Part shown: piece after piece, positions 25,642-33,814 of the stretch
Layout: every line of letters starts with the position of its first letter
How positions within the stretch are numbered: the stretch's first letter is position 1
Assembly: GCF_018688355.1 (NCBI RefSeq)
Contig: NZ_CP061317.1
Location: 1,868,091-1,932,090, forward strand
From: Polynucleobacter sp. AP-Elch-400A-B2
GTDB taxonomy: Bacteria > Pseudomonadota > Gammaproteobacteria > Burkholderiales > Burkholderiaceae
Length of the DNA stretch: 64,000 nucleotides
Direction: 5' to 3'
Position numbers and translations under genes: made by a program
The notes under the pieces: generated by a model
The model's database searches: none
The model's input: only the letters and a program-made list of their open reading frames with translations
What the model was told of the DNA's origin: nothing

Positions 25642-25763
25642 GAATATTGACCAAAATCAATTTTCTGATGCTTTTAAGTAAAAATTGCTGAGCAGCTAAG
25701 CCCCCTTATTATTGTTAAACTATTGATAATATTGATTAATTTATTAAATTAGGGGTCACTAAC

Positions 25764-26189
25764 ATGGAATGTCAAGTAAGTTGGTTGGGTAATAGCGGCA
25801 TGGCGTTTTCGGCAAAAACAGGCAGTGGCCACCAAGTCACTATGGACGGACCGCCTGAGGCTGGAGGCAAAAATAGCGCCCCAAGACCTATGGAGCTAAT
25901 TTTGGCGGGGACTGGAGGCTGCTCTGCCTTTGATGTGGTGGCAATCCTACAAAAAGCTCGCCAAGAGGTTAGCGCCTGCGATGTCCAGCTAAAAGCCGAG
26001 CGGGCAGAGACTGAGCCCAAAGTATTTACCAAAATTAACCTGCATTTCACGGTCAAAGGCAAAAACCTCGATTTATCCAAGGTTGAGCGTGCAGTGAAGT
26101 TGTCCCACGAAAAGTATTGCTCCGCGACAACCATGCTCGCCAAAACGGCAGAAATTACTTATTCCATCGACGTCCTGAATGACGAATAA
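25764..26189 (+). CDS. OsmC-family protein (YhfA-like)
   Basis: Small alpha/beta protein of the OsmC/Ohr superfamily, whose members are thiol peroxidases or proteins of unknown role. The segment LILAGTGGCSAFDVVAIL contains the conserved N-terminal cysteine region, and the second conserved cysteine lies in SHEKYCSATTML. The 141-residue length and lack of the Ohr-specific N-terminus favour the YhfA subgroup. It is preceded by AGGGG at a good distance from the ATG, and RNase P RNA ends 13 bases beyond its stop on the opposite strand. Exact function unknown. Confidence 0.85.
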   Translation: MECQVSWLGNSGMAFSAKTGSGHQVTMDGPPEAGGKNSAPRPMELILAGTGGCSAFDVVAILQKARQEVSACDVQLKAERAETEPKVFTKINLHFTVKGKNLDLSKVERAVKLSHEKYCSATTMLAKTAEITYSIDVLNDE

Positions 26190-26202
26190 GTATTGAGAAA
26201 GT

Positions 26203-26509
26203 GCAGAGTCAATCGATAAGCCGGATTCTGTCGCCTAGATTTGCATCTAGGGGCAATCATTCCTCTAGGCCGGCAGTTACCTGACGGCTCAAGCTCCCTA
26301 CCCGCAGACTCAGCGGGACGCCTCATCGCCTGCTTACTTGGGATTGCTCCAGGTGGAGGTTACCGCGTTTCACCGTAACTAAATACGCTCGTCTCTGTGG
26401 CCCTATTCCTCACGTCACCGTGGATGGCCGTTAGCCATCACCATTCCCTATGGAGTCCGGACTTTCCTCCCCCTCAATAAAGAGGCGGCGATTGCCCAAT
26501 TGACTCTGC
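26203..26509 (-). ncRNA. rnpB: RNase P RNA (bacterial type A)
   Basis: Catalytic RNA of ribonuclease P, which matures tRNA 5' ends. On the reverse strand the conserved core GAGGAAAGTCCGGACTCC appears near the 5' end, CAGAATCCGGCTTATCG near the 3' end, and the GGTAAG/AACGGCCAT-type regions between them are recognisable. The two ends, GCAGAGTCAATTGGGCAAT and TTATCGATTGACTCTGC, pair to form P1, which sets the boundaries to within a few bases. The overall length of about 307 nt is somewhat shorter than the 377-nt E. coli RNA. It lies between the OsmC-family gene and pyrC; a promoter should be in the 64 bases upstream, but no convincing -35/-10 pair was found. Confidence 0.95.
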
Positions 26510-26573
26510 GCCTGCAGTCTAACGCAGTCGCAGAAATTTAGTCTAAAAATGAATTAGGGGATTGTGTGGCAAC

Positions 26574-27632
26574 TTAAGCCAAGGTCCAAGCAATCGTCTC
26601 ACCTGCACGCAGCGGCACAATCGTTTCATCACCCAAAGGAAGCTCTGCAGGAATGCTTTGCGCCTGCTTTACCAAAGTTACTTTTTTGGTATTGCGTGGC
26701 AATAGATAAAAATCTGGGCCAAAGAAACTAGCGAAGCCTTCAAACTTATCCAACTTAGCAACACTCTCAAATGCTTCAGCATACAAACCAAGCGCATTGA
26801 ATGCGCTGTAACATCCAGCACAACCACAAGCAGCTTCTTTGGCACCCTTGGCATGGGGTGCACTATCTGTACCCAAGAAAAATCTGGGGCTGCCACTCGT
26901 TGCGGCCTCTAATAGGGCAACGCGATGTTCTTCACGCTTGAGTACTGGCAAGCAGTAGTTATGTGGACGAATACCACCAGAAAAAATCGCATTGCGATTC
27001 ATTAATAAATGTTGCGGAGTAATCGTAGCGGCTATATTGTTTTTTCCAGCAGTATGCGCATCACGTACATAGTGCGCAGCTTGCTTAGTAGTAATGTGCT
27101 CAAACACAATCTTCAGCTCAGGAAAATCTTTACGTAAAGGTTCGAGCACTTGATCAATAAACACCGCCTCACGATCAAAGATATCAATGTGAGCACTAGT
27201 CACTTCACCATGCACTAACAAGGGCATACCGACAGCCTGCATTGCTTCAAGTGCAGCATAACAACGCTTGATATCACTCACACCCGCATTACTGTTGGTT
27301 GTCGCTCCTGCAGGGTAAAGCTTAAATCCAACAATGCAAGCATTCTTTGCCTTGAGCACTGCATCCGCAGCAGTGTTATCTGTGAGATATAAGGTCATTA
27401 ATGGTGTAAAGCCAGTGACACCCAAAGATTGAAGATTCGCCTCAATCCGACCGCGATACGCATTTGCCAAATCAACCGTAGTCACTGGCGGCTTCAAATT
27501 TGGCATGATGATGGCACGCGCAAATTGGCGCGCAGTATCGGCCAATACATCTCGCATCACTTCACCATCACGAATATGCAAATGCCAGTCATCCGGCTGA
27601 ATCAGTTGAATTTGTATTGGACTATTGGACAT
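26574..27632 (-). CDS. pyrC: Dihydroorotase (class II)
   Basis: Zinc amidohydrolase that cyclises carbamoyl-aspartate to dihydroorotate in pyrimidine synthesis. The metal-binding motif is WHLHIRDG (His17, His19), the carbamylated lysine is Lys104 in GFKLYPAGATTNS, and downstream VHGEV and FEHITT supply further ligands. Length 352 fits the short monofunctional PyrC of E. coli type. It lies 2 bases after the glycerate kinase stop on the same strand, so they are probably co-transcribed. Confidence 0.96.
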   Translation of the reverse strand: MSNSPIQIQLIQPDDWHLHIRDGEVMRDVLADTARQFARAIIMPNLKPPVTTVDLANAYRGRIEANLQSLGVTGFTPLMTLYLTDNTAADAVLKAKNACIVGFKLYPAGATTNSNAGVSDIKRCYAALEAMQAVGMPLLVHGEVTSAHIDIFDREAVFIDQVLEPLRKDFPELKIVFEHITTKQAAHYVRDAHTAGKNNIAATITPQHLLMNRNAIFSGGIRPHNYCLPVLKREEHRVALLEAATSGSPRFFLGTDSAPHAKGAKEAACGCAGCYSAFNALGLYAEAFESVAKLDKFEGFASFFGPDFYLLPRNTKKVTLVKQAQSIPAELPLGDETIVPLRAGETIAWTLA

Positions 27633-27634
27633 AA

Positions 27635-28957
27635 TTATTTATCAAGCAAGATGATGCGGAAGTCGTTCACATTTGTCAGTGTAGGGCCAGTTTCTACTAA
27701 AGCATCTAATTGCGAAAAAAAACCATAGCAATTATGCTGCGCTAAGTACTGCGCAGGGATTAGACCTTGCTTATCGGCAGCCTGGCGGATCCCAGGAGTA
27801 AACCACGCACCAGCATTCTTTTCACTACCATCGATACCATCAGTATCTGCCGCCAATGCGGAAACATGGGGAAGATCAGTTGATGCTGCAAAGAATGAGA
27901 GTAGATACTCACTGCAGCGACCACCACGGCCTTTAATTCCATTAGGAATAGTTACCGTGCACTCGCCACCCGAGATGAGGGCGATTGGTTCATTAGTCTT
28001 AGTCGATAAATGCTGGCGGGCTAAGGCAGCTTGCTCTATACCTACCTCTTGAGCTTCCCCGGTAATGGTGTCACCCAAAATAACGGGCTCGTAACCCTGT
28101 GTGCGGACGTAGTCTGCCGCAGCCTCAAGACTCTTATAGGCCGTAGCAATCACATGATTACTGACCGCTGTATTTTGTAGGTCTGCTTCTTTTAGAGTCT
28201 CTGGAACTTCACCAGCAACACCACGCTGCAAATGAGATAAAACAGACTCTGGAATAGAGTTAGAACTTAAGTGATATTTAGCCAAAATATCCAAAGCATC
28301 CTGGTAGGTCGAATAATCTGGCGCGCAAGGGCCACTGGCAATATCTGCAGGAGAATCTCCAGTCACATCGGAAATCAATAATGCTTCAACTCGAGCGCCA
28401 CGTGTAATAGCCAGCCTTGCCAAATTACCACCCTGAATCGCTGACAAATGTTTGCGAACGACATTCATCTCCTCAATTGGCGCACCTGAGCGTAAGAGTG
28501 CCTCGGTAGTCTTGCGCATATCTTCGATACTGATGCCAGCTTGAGGCAAAGTGAGCAAACTTGAACCGCCGCCAGAGATCAACGCAATCAGAATATCGCC
28601 AGTTTGTAATTCACCAACTAAGCGGTAGATTTCTTTAGCACCGTCCATGCCGGCTTGATCAGGAACAGGATGACCCGCTTCGATAATTTGGATATGACCA
28701 GTAGGAGAGTTGTGACCATAGCGGGTCAATACCACCCCCTCAATCTTTGCATTAGGCCAATGACTCTGAGCATGCGACTCTAGGGCCGTTGCCATTGATG
28801 CACTGGCTTTACCAGCGCCGACCACTAAACATCTTTCTTTAGGCTCAAAGCCTTTAGGAAAGATCTTGCCGAGGTATTCAGGAACAATTTTAATTGGGTC
28901 AGCCACCGCTAAAGCCGCGGCAAAGGCATTTTTGAGAATAGTTTCTTGCTGGCTCAT
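27635..28957 (-). CDS. Glycerate 2-kinase, MOFRL family
   Basis: Kinase that phosphorylates D-glycerate to 2-phosphoglycerate, linking glyoxylate or tartronate metabolism to glycolysis. The N-terminal DUF4147 domain begins with a typical VVGAGKASASMA motif; the GGGSSLLTLP segment is a phosphate-binding loop, and the C-terminal MOFRL domain (about 325-430) contains ISGGECTVTI and AADTDGIDGS. Length 440 is normal. It lies in a reverse-strand run between an ABC exporter (9 bases) and pyrC. Symbols ttuD, gckA and garK-like are all used for this family, so none is given. Confidence 0.92.
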   Translation of the reverse strand: MSQQETILKNAFAAALAVADPIKIVPEYLGKIFPKGFEPKERCLVVGAGKASASMATALESHAQSHWPNAKIEGVVLTRYGHNSPTGHIQIIEAGHPVPDQAGMDGAKEIYRLVGELQTGDILIALISGGGSSLLTLPQAGISIEDMRKTTEALLRSGAPIEEMNVVRKHLSAIQGGNLARLAITRGARVEALLISDVTGDSPADIASGPCAPDYSTYQDALDILAKYHLSSNSIPESVLSHLQRGVAGEVPETLKEADLQNTAVSNHVIATAYKSLEAAADYVRTQGYEPVILGDTITGEAQEVGIEQAALARQHLSTKTNEPIALISGGECTVTIPNGIKGRGGRCSEYLLSFFAASTDLPHVSALAADTDGIDGSEKNAGAWFTPGIRQAADKQGLIPAQYLAQHNCYGFFSQLDALVETGPTLTNVNDFRIILLDK

Positions 28958-28966
28958 AGAGATATT

Positions 28967-30793
28967 CTAATCAAGAACGATGCGCTCTTGCATTTGCCAC
29001 ATTTCAGCATATCGGCCACTAGCAGCCAATAGCTCTGCATGCGTTCCACGCTCCACTATCTGGCCATACTCCATGACCAAAATTTGATCCGCATGAATAA
29101 TGGTGGACAGCCTATGGGCAATAATCAAGGTCGTACGATTTTTAGCCAAGCCAAGCAACTCTTCCTGAAAAGCCCGTTCTGTTTTAGAGTCCAGCGCCGA
29201 TGTTGCTTCATCAAAAATTAACATTGCTGGCTTTTTGAGTAGAGTCCTTGCAATCGCAACACGCTGCTTCTCACCACCAGATAATTTCAGGCCACGCTCG
29301 CCTACTTGGGTGTCGTAGCCATCTGGAAGATGCTTGATGAAACGATCAATCTGCGCCGCCCTAGCAGCCTCATGAACTTCTTCAATCGAAGCATTAGGAT
29401 TGCCATAAGCAATGTTGTAGCCAATGGTGTCATTAAACAAGACAGTGTCTTGAGGAACAATACCAATAGCCTTACGTAAACTTAATTGAGTGACATCCAT
29501 AATATTTTGATCATCAATCAGGATCTTGCCAGACTGAACATCATAAAAACGAAACAGTAAGCGGGCTAAGGTGCTCTTGCCGGCACCACTCTGCCCAACC
29601 ACTGCAGTAATCGTTCCCGCAGGAATGCTAAAGCTAACATCCTTCAGAATTTCACGTTTAGCATCGTAATGAAATGAGACATTCTCAAAACGAACGTCTG
29701 GGCCACGGCTTTGATTGCTGATACGCAAAGACTGGGCATTGGGCACATCCGCAATCTCTTTCTCCGTATTCAGAAGTGAAAACATACGATCCATATCAGT
29801 CAGCGCCTGCTTAATCTCACGATAGATCACGCCCAGGAAATTTAGCGGGATATACAACTGAATCATTAAGGTATTAACCAAAACCAAGTCACCTAGGGTC
29901 ATAGATCCATCAATCACACCCAAAGTAGCACGCCACAGAATCATGACCAGTCCAACAGCAATTATTGCTTGCTGTCCAAGATTGAGTACGGCTAAAGATT
30001 TTTGTGATTTCACTGCGGCTGCTTGATAGCGCATGAGATTTTGATCGTAACGGCTGGCCTCAAAGGCTTCATTACCGAAGTACTTGACTGTCTCAAAATT
30101 CAATAAGGAATCAATTGCCTTCTGATTCGCCTTGGAATCCATGTCATTCATGGTGCGGCGGAAGTGGGTGCGCCATTCTGTCACCACAACCGTAAAGGCA
30201 ATATAGAGCACCAATGCAATCAAGGTAATAATGGCAAACCACATATCGTATGCGTAAGCCAAGTAACCAAGCACCAAACAAAACTCAATCAGGGTTGGCA
30301 GGATGCTGTAAAGCGAATAAGAGATCAGTGACTGAATACCACGTGTACCACGCTCAATATCTCGACTAACCCCACCGGTCTGACGTGCCAAATGAAAGCT
30401 CAGCGCTAGAGAGTGCAGATGCTCAAAAACTTGTAGTGCTACCTTACGAACGGCATTTTGGGTAACGCGTGCAAAAAGGGATTCGCGCAGCTCGGTAAAT
30501 AAAGAAGCAGACACCCTCAAGAGGCCGTAGGCCAAGATCAATCCGGCCGGTACAACTAATAAAGCTTGAGGAGAGCCTGCTTTGATATTGAGCTCATCAA
30601 TCAATTCCTTCATTAAAATCGGAATACCAAGATTAGTCACCTTAGCAGCGACTAAGCATGTCAGAGCAATCGCAACCCTAAACTTGTATTCCAGCAGATA
30701 GGGAAGTAAGTCACGAATAACCTTCCAGTCGCTACCCTGTGATGGCTTTGATTCTGCTACTGAATGATGATGCCCTGATGAATGTCTCATCAC
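28967..30793 (-). CDS. ATM1-type ABC exporter, fused membrane and ATPase domains
   Basis: Half-transporter of the ABCB7/Atm1 family; relatives export glutathione conjugates or metal-thiol compounds and support Fe-S or heavy-metal homeostasis. Residues about 30-330 hold six membrane helices with the ABC type 1 exporter fold. The ATPase domain has Walker A GQSGAGKST, signature LSGGEKQRVAIA, Walker B MLIFDEATSALDS and the H-loop IIAHRLSTI. Length 608 is typical. The substrate cannot be read from the sequence. It follows nudB by 6 bases and precedes the glycerate kinase by 9. Confidence 0.9.
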   Translation of the reverse strand: MMRHSSGHHHSVAESKPSQGSDWKVIRDLLPYLLEYKFRVAIALTCLVAAKVTNLGIPILMKELIDELNIKAGSPQALLVVPAGLILAYGLLRVSASLFTELRESLFARVTQNAVRKVALQVFEHLHSLALSFHLARQTGGVSRDIERGTRGIQSLISYSLYSILPTLIEFCLVLGYLAYAYDMWFAIITLIALVLYIAFTVVVTEWRTHFRRTMNDMDSKANQKAIDSLLNFETVKYFGNEAFEASRYDQNLMRYQAAAVKSQKSLAVLNLGQQAIIAVGLVMILWRATLGVIDGSMTLGDLVLVNTLMIQLYIPLNFLGVIYREIKQALTDMDRMFSLLNTEKEIADVPNAQSLRISNQSRGPDVRFENVSFHYDAKREILKDVSFSIPAGTITAVVGQSGAGKSTLARLLFRFYDVQSGKILIDDQNIMDVTQLSLRKAIGIVPQDTVLFNDTIGYNIAYGNPNASIEEVHEAARAAQIDRFIKHLPDGYDTQVGERGLKLSGGEKQRVAIARTLLKKPAMLIFDEATSALDSKTERAFQEELLGLAKNRTTLIIAHRLSTIIHADQILVMEYGQIVERGTHAELLAASGRYAEMWQMQERIVLD

Positions 30794-30799
30794 ACTATC

Positions 30800-31258
30800 T
30801 TAGTCAGTTACGCTTTGATGCGCAGAAAACAACTTGAGAATTGCCTCACCATTACTGGGAGAGAAGCATTTTTTTGCAGCCTCCGTAAAAGGCAGCCACT
30901 GATAAGCCACGTGCTCCCTTGGCGCCAATCTGACTGAGATCTTATTGGGAACCAGCAATGAGAACCAATGCTCGGTATTTCTGGTCACCCCAAGGGCATA
31001 GCGGTGACGCCATTGCGGATAAATCTCATACTCAATCCGATGTTGTAGATCCCGTAAAGAGCCTGCTGGAAGAGATTGGACATCAATTCCGGTCTCTTCA
31101 AGGACTTCACGAGCGGCAGCGGCACTAAGATCCTCATCGAGAAAATCAATGCTACCCGTAACGGACTGCCAAAAATTGGCTTTATCGGCTCGCTCGATTA
31201 GCAAGACCTCCCCATTCAATTTATAAATAACAACTAAAACCGAAATGGGGATTTTCAA
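30800..31258 (-). CDS. nudB: Dihydroneopterin triphosphate diphosphatase (Nudix)
   Basis: Nudix hydrolase assigned to folate synthesis, removing pyrophosphate from dihydroneopterin triphosphate. The Nudix box runs from Gly35 to Ile58 with the REVLEETGI core (residues 50-58); the first spacer is one residue longer than the G-x5-E consensus, as in GSIDFLDE. Aromatic residues needed for substrate binding are spread over the C-terminal half. Length 152 matches E. coli NudB. It sits 22 bases after aspS; the aspS-nudB neighbourhood is widely conserved and supports the assignment. Confidence 0.88.
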   Translation of the reverse strand: MKIPISVLVVIYKLNGEVLLIERADKANFWQSVTGSIDFLDEDLSAAAAREVLEETGIDVQSLPAGSLRDLQHRIEYEIYPQWRHRYALGVTRNTEHWFSLLVPNKISVRLAPREHVAYQWLPFTEAAKKCFSPSNGEAILKLFSAHQSVTD

Positions 31259-31280
31259 GATGATCTAAATACTGCCTTAA

Positions 31281-33080
31281 TTAAGCAGCAGGGGCAGCTT
31301 GACGCAAGCGGATGTGAAGCTCTTTCAATTGACGCTCATCTACCGGACTAGGAGCCTGAGTAAGCAAGCACTGTGCACGCTGTGTTTTCGGGAAGGCGAT
31401 GACATCACGGATAGATTCAGCACCGGTCATCATCGTGACAATACGATCCAAACCAAATGCAATACCACCGTGTGGAGGCGCGCCGTACTGCAAGGCATCC
31501 AATAAGAATCCAAACTTAGCTTGAGCCTCTTCGGCATCAATCTTCAGGGCGCGGAATACCTGGCTTTGCACTGTTTCTTGATGGATGCGAACTGATCCAC
31601 CACCAATTTCACTGCCGTTTAGCACCATGTCATAAGCTTTGGCTAAACATTTTCCGGGACTCGATTCAAGATACTGCATATGCTCGTCTTTAGGGCTAGT
31701 GAATGGATGGTGACATGCAACCCAACGGGCATTATCTTCATCATATTCAAACATGGGGAAATCAACTACCCACAATGGCTTCCAACCCTCAGTAGATAGA
31801 CCATGCTCTTTACCCCAAGCAGAGTGACCAATCTTCAGACGCAAACCGCCAATAGCATCATTCACCACTTTTTCTTTATCAGCACCGAAGAAAATAATAT
31901 CGCCATCTTTAGCACCAGTGCGCTTCAAGATGCCTTCGATTGCAGCATCATGCAAGTTCTTAACAATTGGTGATTGCAGACCGTTGCGGCCCTCAGCAAC
32001 CGAGTTCACCTTAATCCATGCCAAACCTTTGGCACCATAGATCGCTACAAATTGAGTGTAATCATCAATTTCACTACGGCTAATCTCAGCACCGCCAGGA
32101 ACGCACAAACCGACTACGCGTCCACCCTCTTGGTTTGCTGCACCAGAAAATACTTTGAAATCGACATCTTTCATTAAATCAGTCAATTCAGTAAATTCAA
32201 AATTCACACGCAGATCTGGCTTGTCTGAACCAAAGCGCGCCATACCCTCTGAGTAAGGCATGGTTGGAAATGGATTGGGCAACTCCACGTTCATAGTGAC
32301 TTTGAAAATATGACGAATCATGTTTTCAAATAGCTCACGGATTTCTAGTTCATCCAAGAAGGCGGTTTCACAATCGATCTGAGTAAATTCAGGCTGACGA
32401 TCAGCACGCAAATCTTCGTCACGGAAGCACTTAGTAATTTGGTAGTAACGATCAAAACCAGCCACCATCAACAACTGCTTAAATAGCTGAGGAGACTGTG
32501 GCAAGGCAAAAAACTGACCATCATGCACACGTGAAGGCACCAGGTAGTCGCGCGCACCTTCAGGGGTGCTCTTCGTTAACATCGGTGTTTCGATATCGAT
32601 AAAACCTGCAGCATCGAGATAACGACGGCATTCCATAGCCACGTTATAACGTAAACGTAAATTCTTTTGCATTTGCGGACGACGCAAATCTAAGACACGA
32701 TGAGTTAAGCGTGTAGTCTCAGATAAATTCTCATCTTCCAATTGGAATGGTGGGGTAATAGACGCATTCAAGATGACTAGGCTATGACAAAGCACTTCAA
32801 TCTTGCCGCTGGCTAAATCACTATTCTCAGTACCAGCGGGACGCGCACGAACTAAACCTTTAATCTGAATACAAAATTCATTGCGAACCTGCTCGGCTAA
32901 TACAAACATCTCAGGGCGATCTGGATCGCAAACAACTTGCACAAAACCTTGATGATCACGTAGATCAATAAAGATCACACCACCGTGGTCACGACGACGA
33001 TTAACCCAACCAGAGAGGGTAATCTCTTTACCAATGAGTGATTCAGTTACCTGACCGCAGGTATGGCTTCGCATCGACAT
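31281..33080 (-). CDS. aspS: Aspartate-tRNA ligase
   Basis: Class II synthetase that charges tRNA-Asp, possibly also tRNA-Asn if no AsnRS exists (not testable here). The N-terminal OB anticodon domain begins MRSHTCGQV and contains GWVNRRRDHGGV. Motif 2 (FRDEDLRADRQPEFTQID) and motif 3 (GIAFGLDRIVTMM) are intact, and a bacterial GAD insertion domain occupies roughly 290-420. Length 599 is typical. It lies 16 bases after the DUF502 gene and precedes nudB. Confidence 0.97.
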   Translation of the reverse strand: MSMRSHTCGQVTESLIGKEITLSGWVNRRRDHGGVIFIDLRDHQGFVQVVCDPDRPEMFVLAEQVRNEFCIQIKGLVRARPAGTENSDLASGKIEVLCHSLVILNASITPPFQLEDENLSETTRLTHRVLDLRRPQMQKNLRLRYNVAMECRRYLDAAGFIDIETPMLTKSTPEGARDYLVPSRVHDGQFFALPQSPQLFKQLLMVAGFDRYYQITKCFRDEDLRADRQPEFTQIDCETAFLDELEIRELFENMIRHIFKVTMNVELPNPFPTMPYSEGMARFGSDKPDLRVNFEFTELTDLMKDVDFKVFSGAANQEGGRVVGLCVPGGAEISRSEIDDYTQFVAIYGAKGLAWIKVNSVAEGRNGLQSPIVKNLHDAAIEGILKRTGAKDGDIIFFGADKEKVVNDAIGGLRLKIGHSAWGKEHGLSTEGWKPLWVVDFPMFEYDEDNARWVACHHPFTSPKDEHMQYLESSPGKCLAKAYDMVLNGSEIGGGSVRIHQETVQSQVFRALKIDAEEAQAKFGFLLDALQYGAPPHGGIAFGLDRIVTMMTGAESIRDVIAFPKTQRAQCLLTQAPSPVDERQLKELHIRLRQAAPAA

Positions 33081-33096
33081 AACAATTTCCTATAAA

Positions 33097-33750
33097 TCAA
33101 AGATGATGGTTTGACTGAGTAGCTGTCAAACCAGTTGGACTGGTGGGAGGAACGGATCCCATTGAAACAATATGTTTGAGCGCCTCTTCAACACTCATCT
33201 CTAATTCAATGGTGTGTGCACGTGGAACGATCATAAAAAATCCAGATGTTGGGTTTGGAGTAGTTGGCAGGAAAACATTAACGTAGTCCTCGCCCAACTT
33301 AGCCGCAACTTCTTTTGCTGGCATACCAGTCTGAAATGCAATCGCCCAAGAATCTGCGTGGGGATAGCGAATTAATAATGCCTTACTAAACGCTTGGCCA
33401 CTGCCAGAAAATAAAGTAGAAGATACTTGTTGAACACTAGAATAAATCGATCGCACAATCGGAATGCGATTCATCAAGCGGTTCCACACCTTCATCCACC
33501 ACTGACCCGCAAAACTGATTGCAAGCAAACCCGTAATCATGATGACTGAAACAACAATCAGAATTCCCACGCCCGGTAATTCACGGAAATGTTGCAAATC
33601 ACCGGAAAACTGATTGGGGAATACAGCAATAATGGCATGCATTACAGAACCAAAAACACCGTCGAGCACACCCAAACCACCCGCAATCACCCAAATAGTG
33701 ATTGACATCGGTGCCCACACCAGAATGCCTGCGATAAAGTATTTTTTCAT
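33097..33750 (-). CDS. DUF502-family membrane protein
   Basis: Integral membrane protein of unknown function. Two hydrophobic helices are visible at about residues 5-27 and 61-82, followed by a soluble domain rich in beta structure with the conserved TPNPTSGFFM segment (about 158-167). DUF502 proteins are widespread in proteobacteria and plants (COV-like), and no activity is established. The gene sits between ubiB and aspS on the same strand, the usual position in Burkholderiales. Length 217 is normal. Confidence 0.85.
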   Translation of the reverse strand: MKKYFIAGILVWAPMSITIWVIAGGLGVLDGVFGSVMHAIIAVFPNQFSGDLQHFRELPGVGILIVVSVIMITGLLAISFAGQWWMKVWNRLMNRIPIVRSIYSSVQQVSSTLFSGSGQAFSKALLIRYPHADSWAIAFQTGMPAKEVAAKLGEDYVNVFLPTTPNPTSGFFMIVPRAHTIELEMSVEEALKHIVSMGSVPPTSPTGLTATQSNHHL

Positions 33751-33814
33751 TTGCCCACGCTTACGCTTTGCCTAACCTGGCATTTTAGCGGTTTAAGCGG
33801 CAATCGGCGACAGT

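Larger units (their letters stand above)
25346..25763. other. 418-bp intergenic region between rplM and the OsmC-family gene
   Basis: This is the only gap above 300 bases that has no annotated gene in this window apart from the RNase P locus. No protein of plausible length is encoded. It holds, from right to left on the reverse strand, a predicted promoter, a structured RNA candidate of about 100 nt, its terminator, and then the rplM leader with an inverted repeat. The right-hand end is AT-rich and probably contains the forward promoter of the OsmC-family gene, whose start is preceded by an AGGGG ribosome site. Confidence 0.7.

Noticed and set aside
26510..26573. Promoter of rnpB built on the repeated TTAGACT elements
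   Set aside because: The candidate -35 elements match the consensus at too few positions to claim a promoter, although one must exist nearby.
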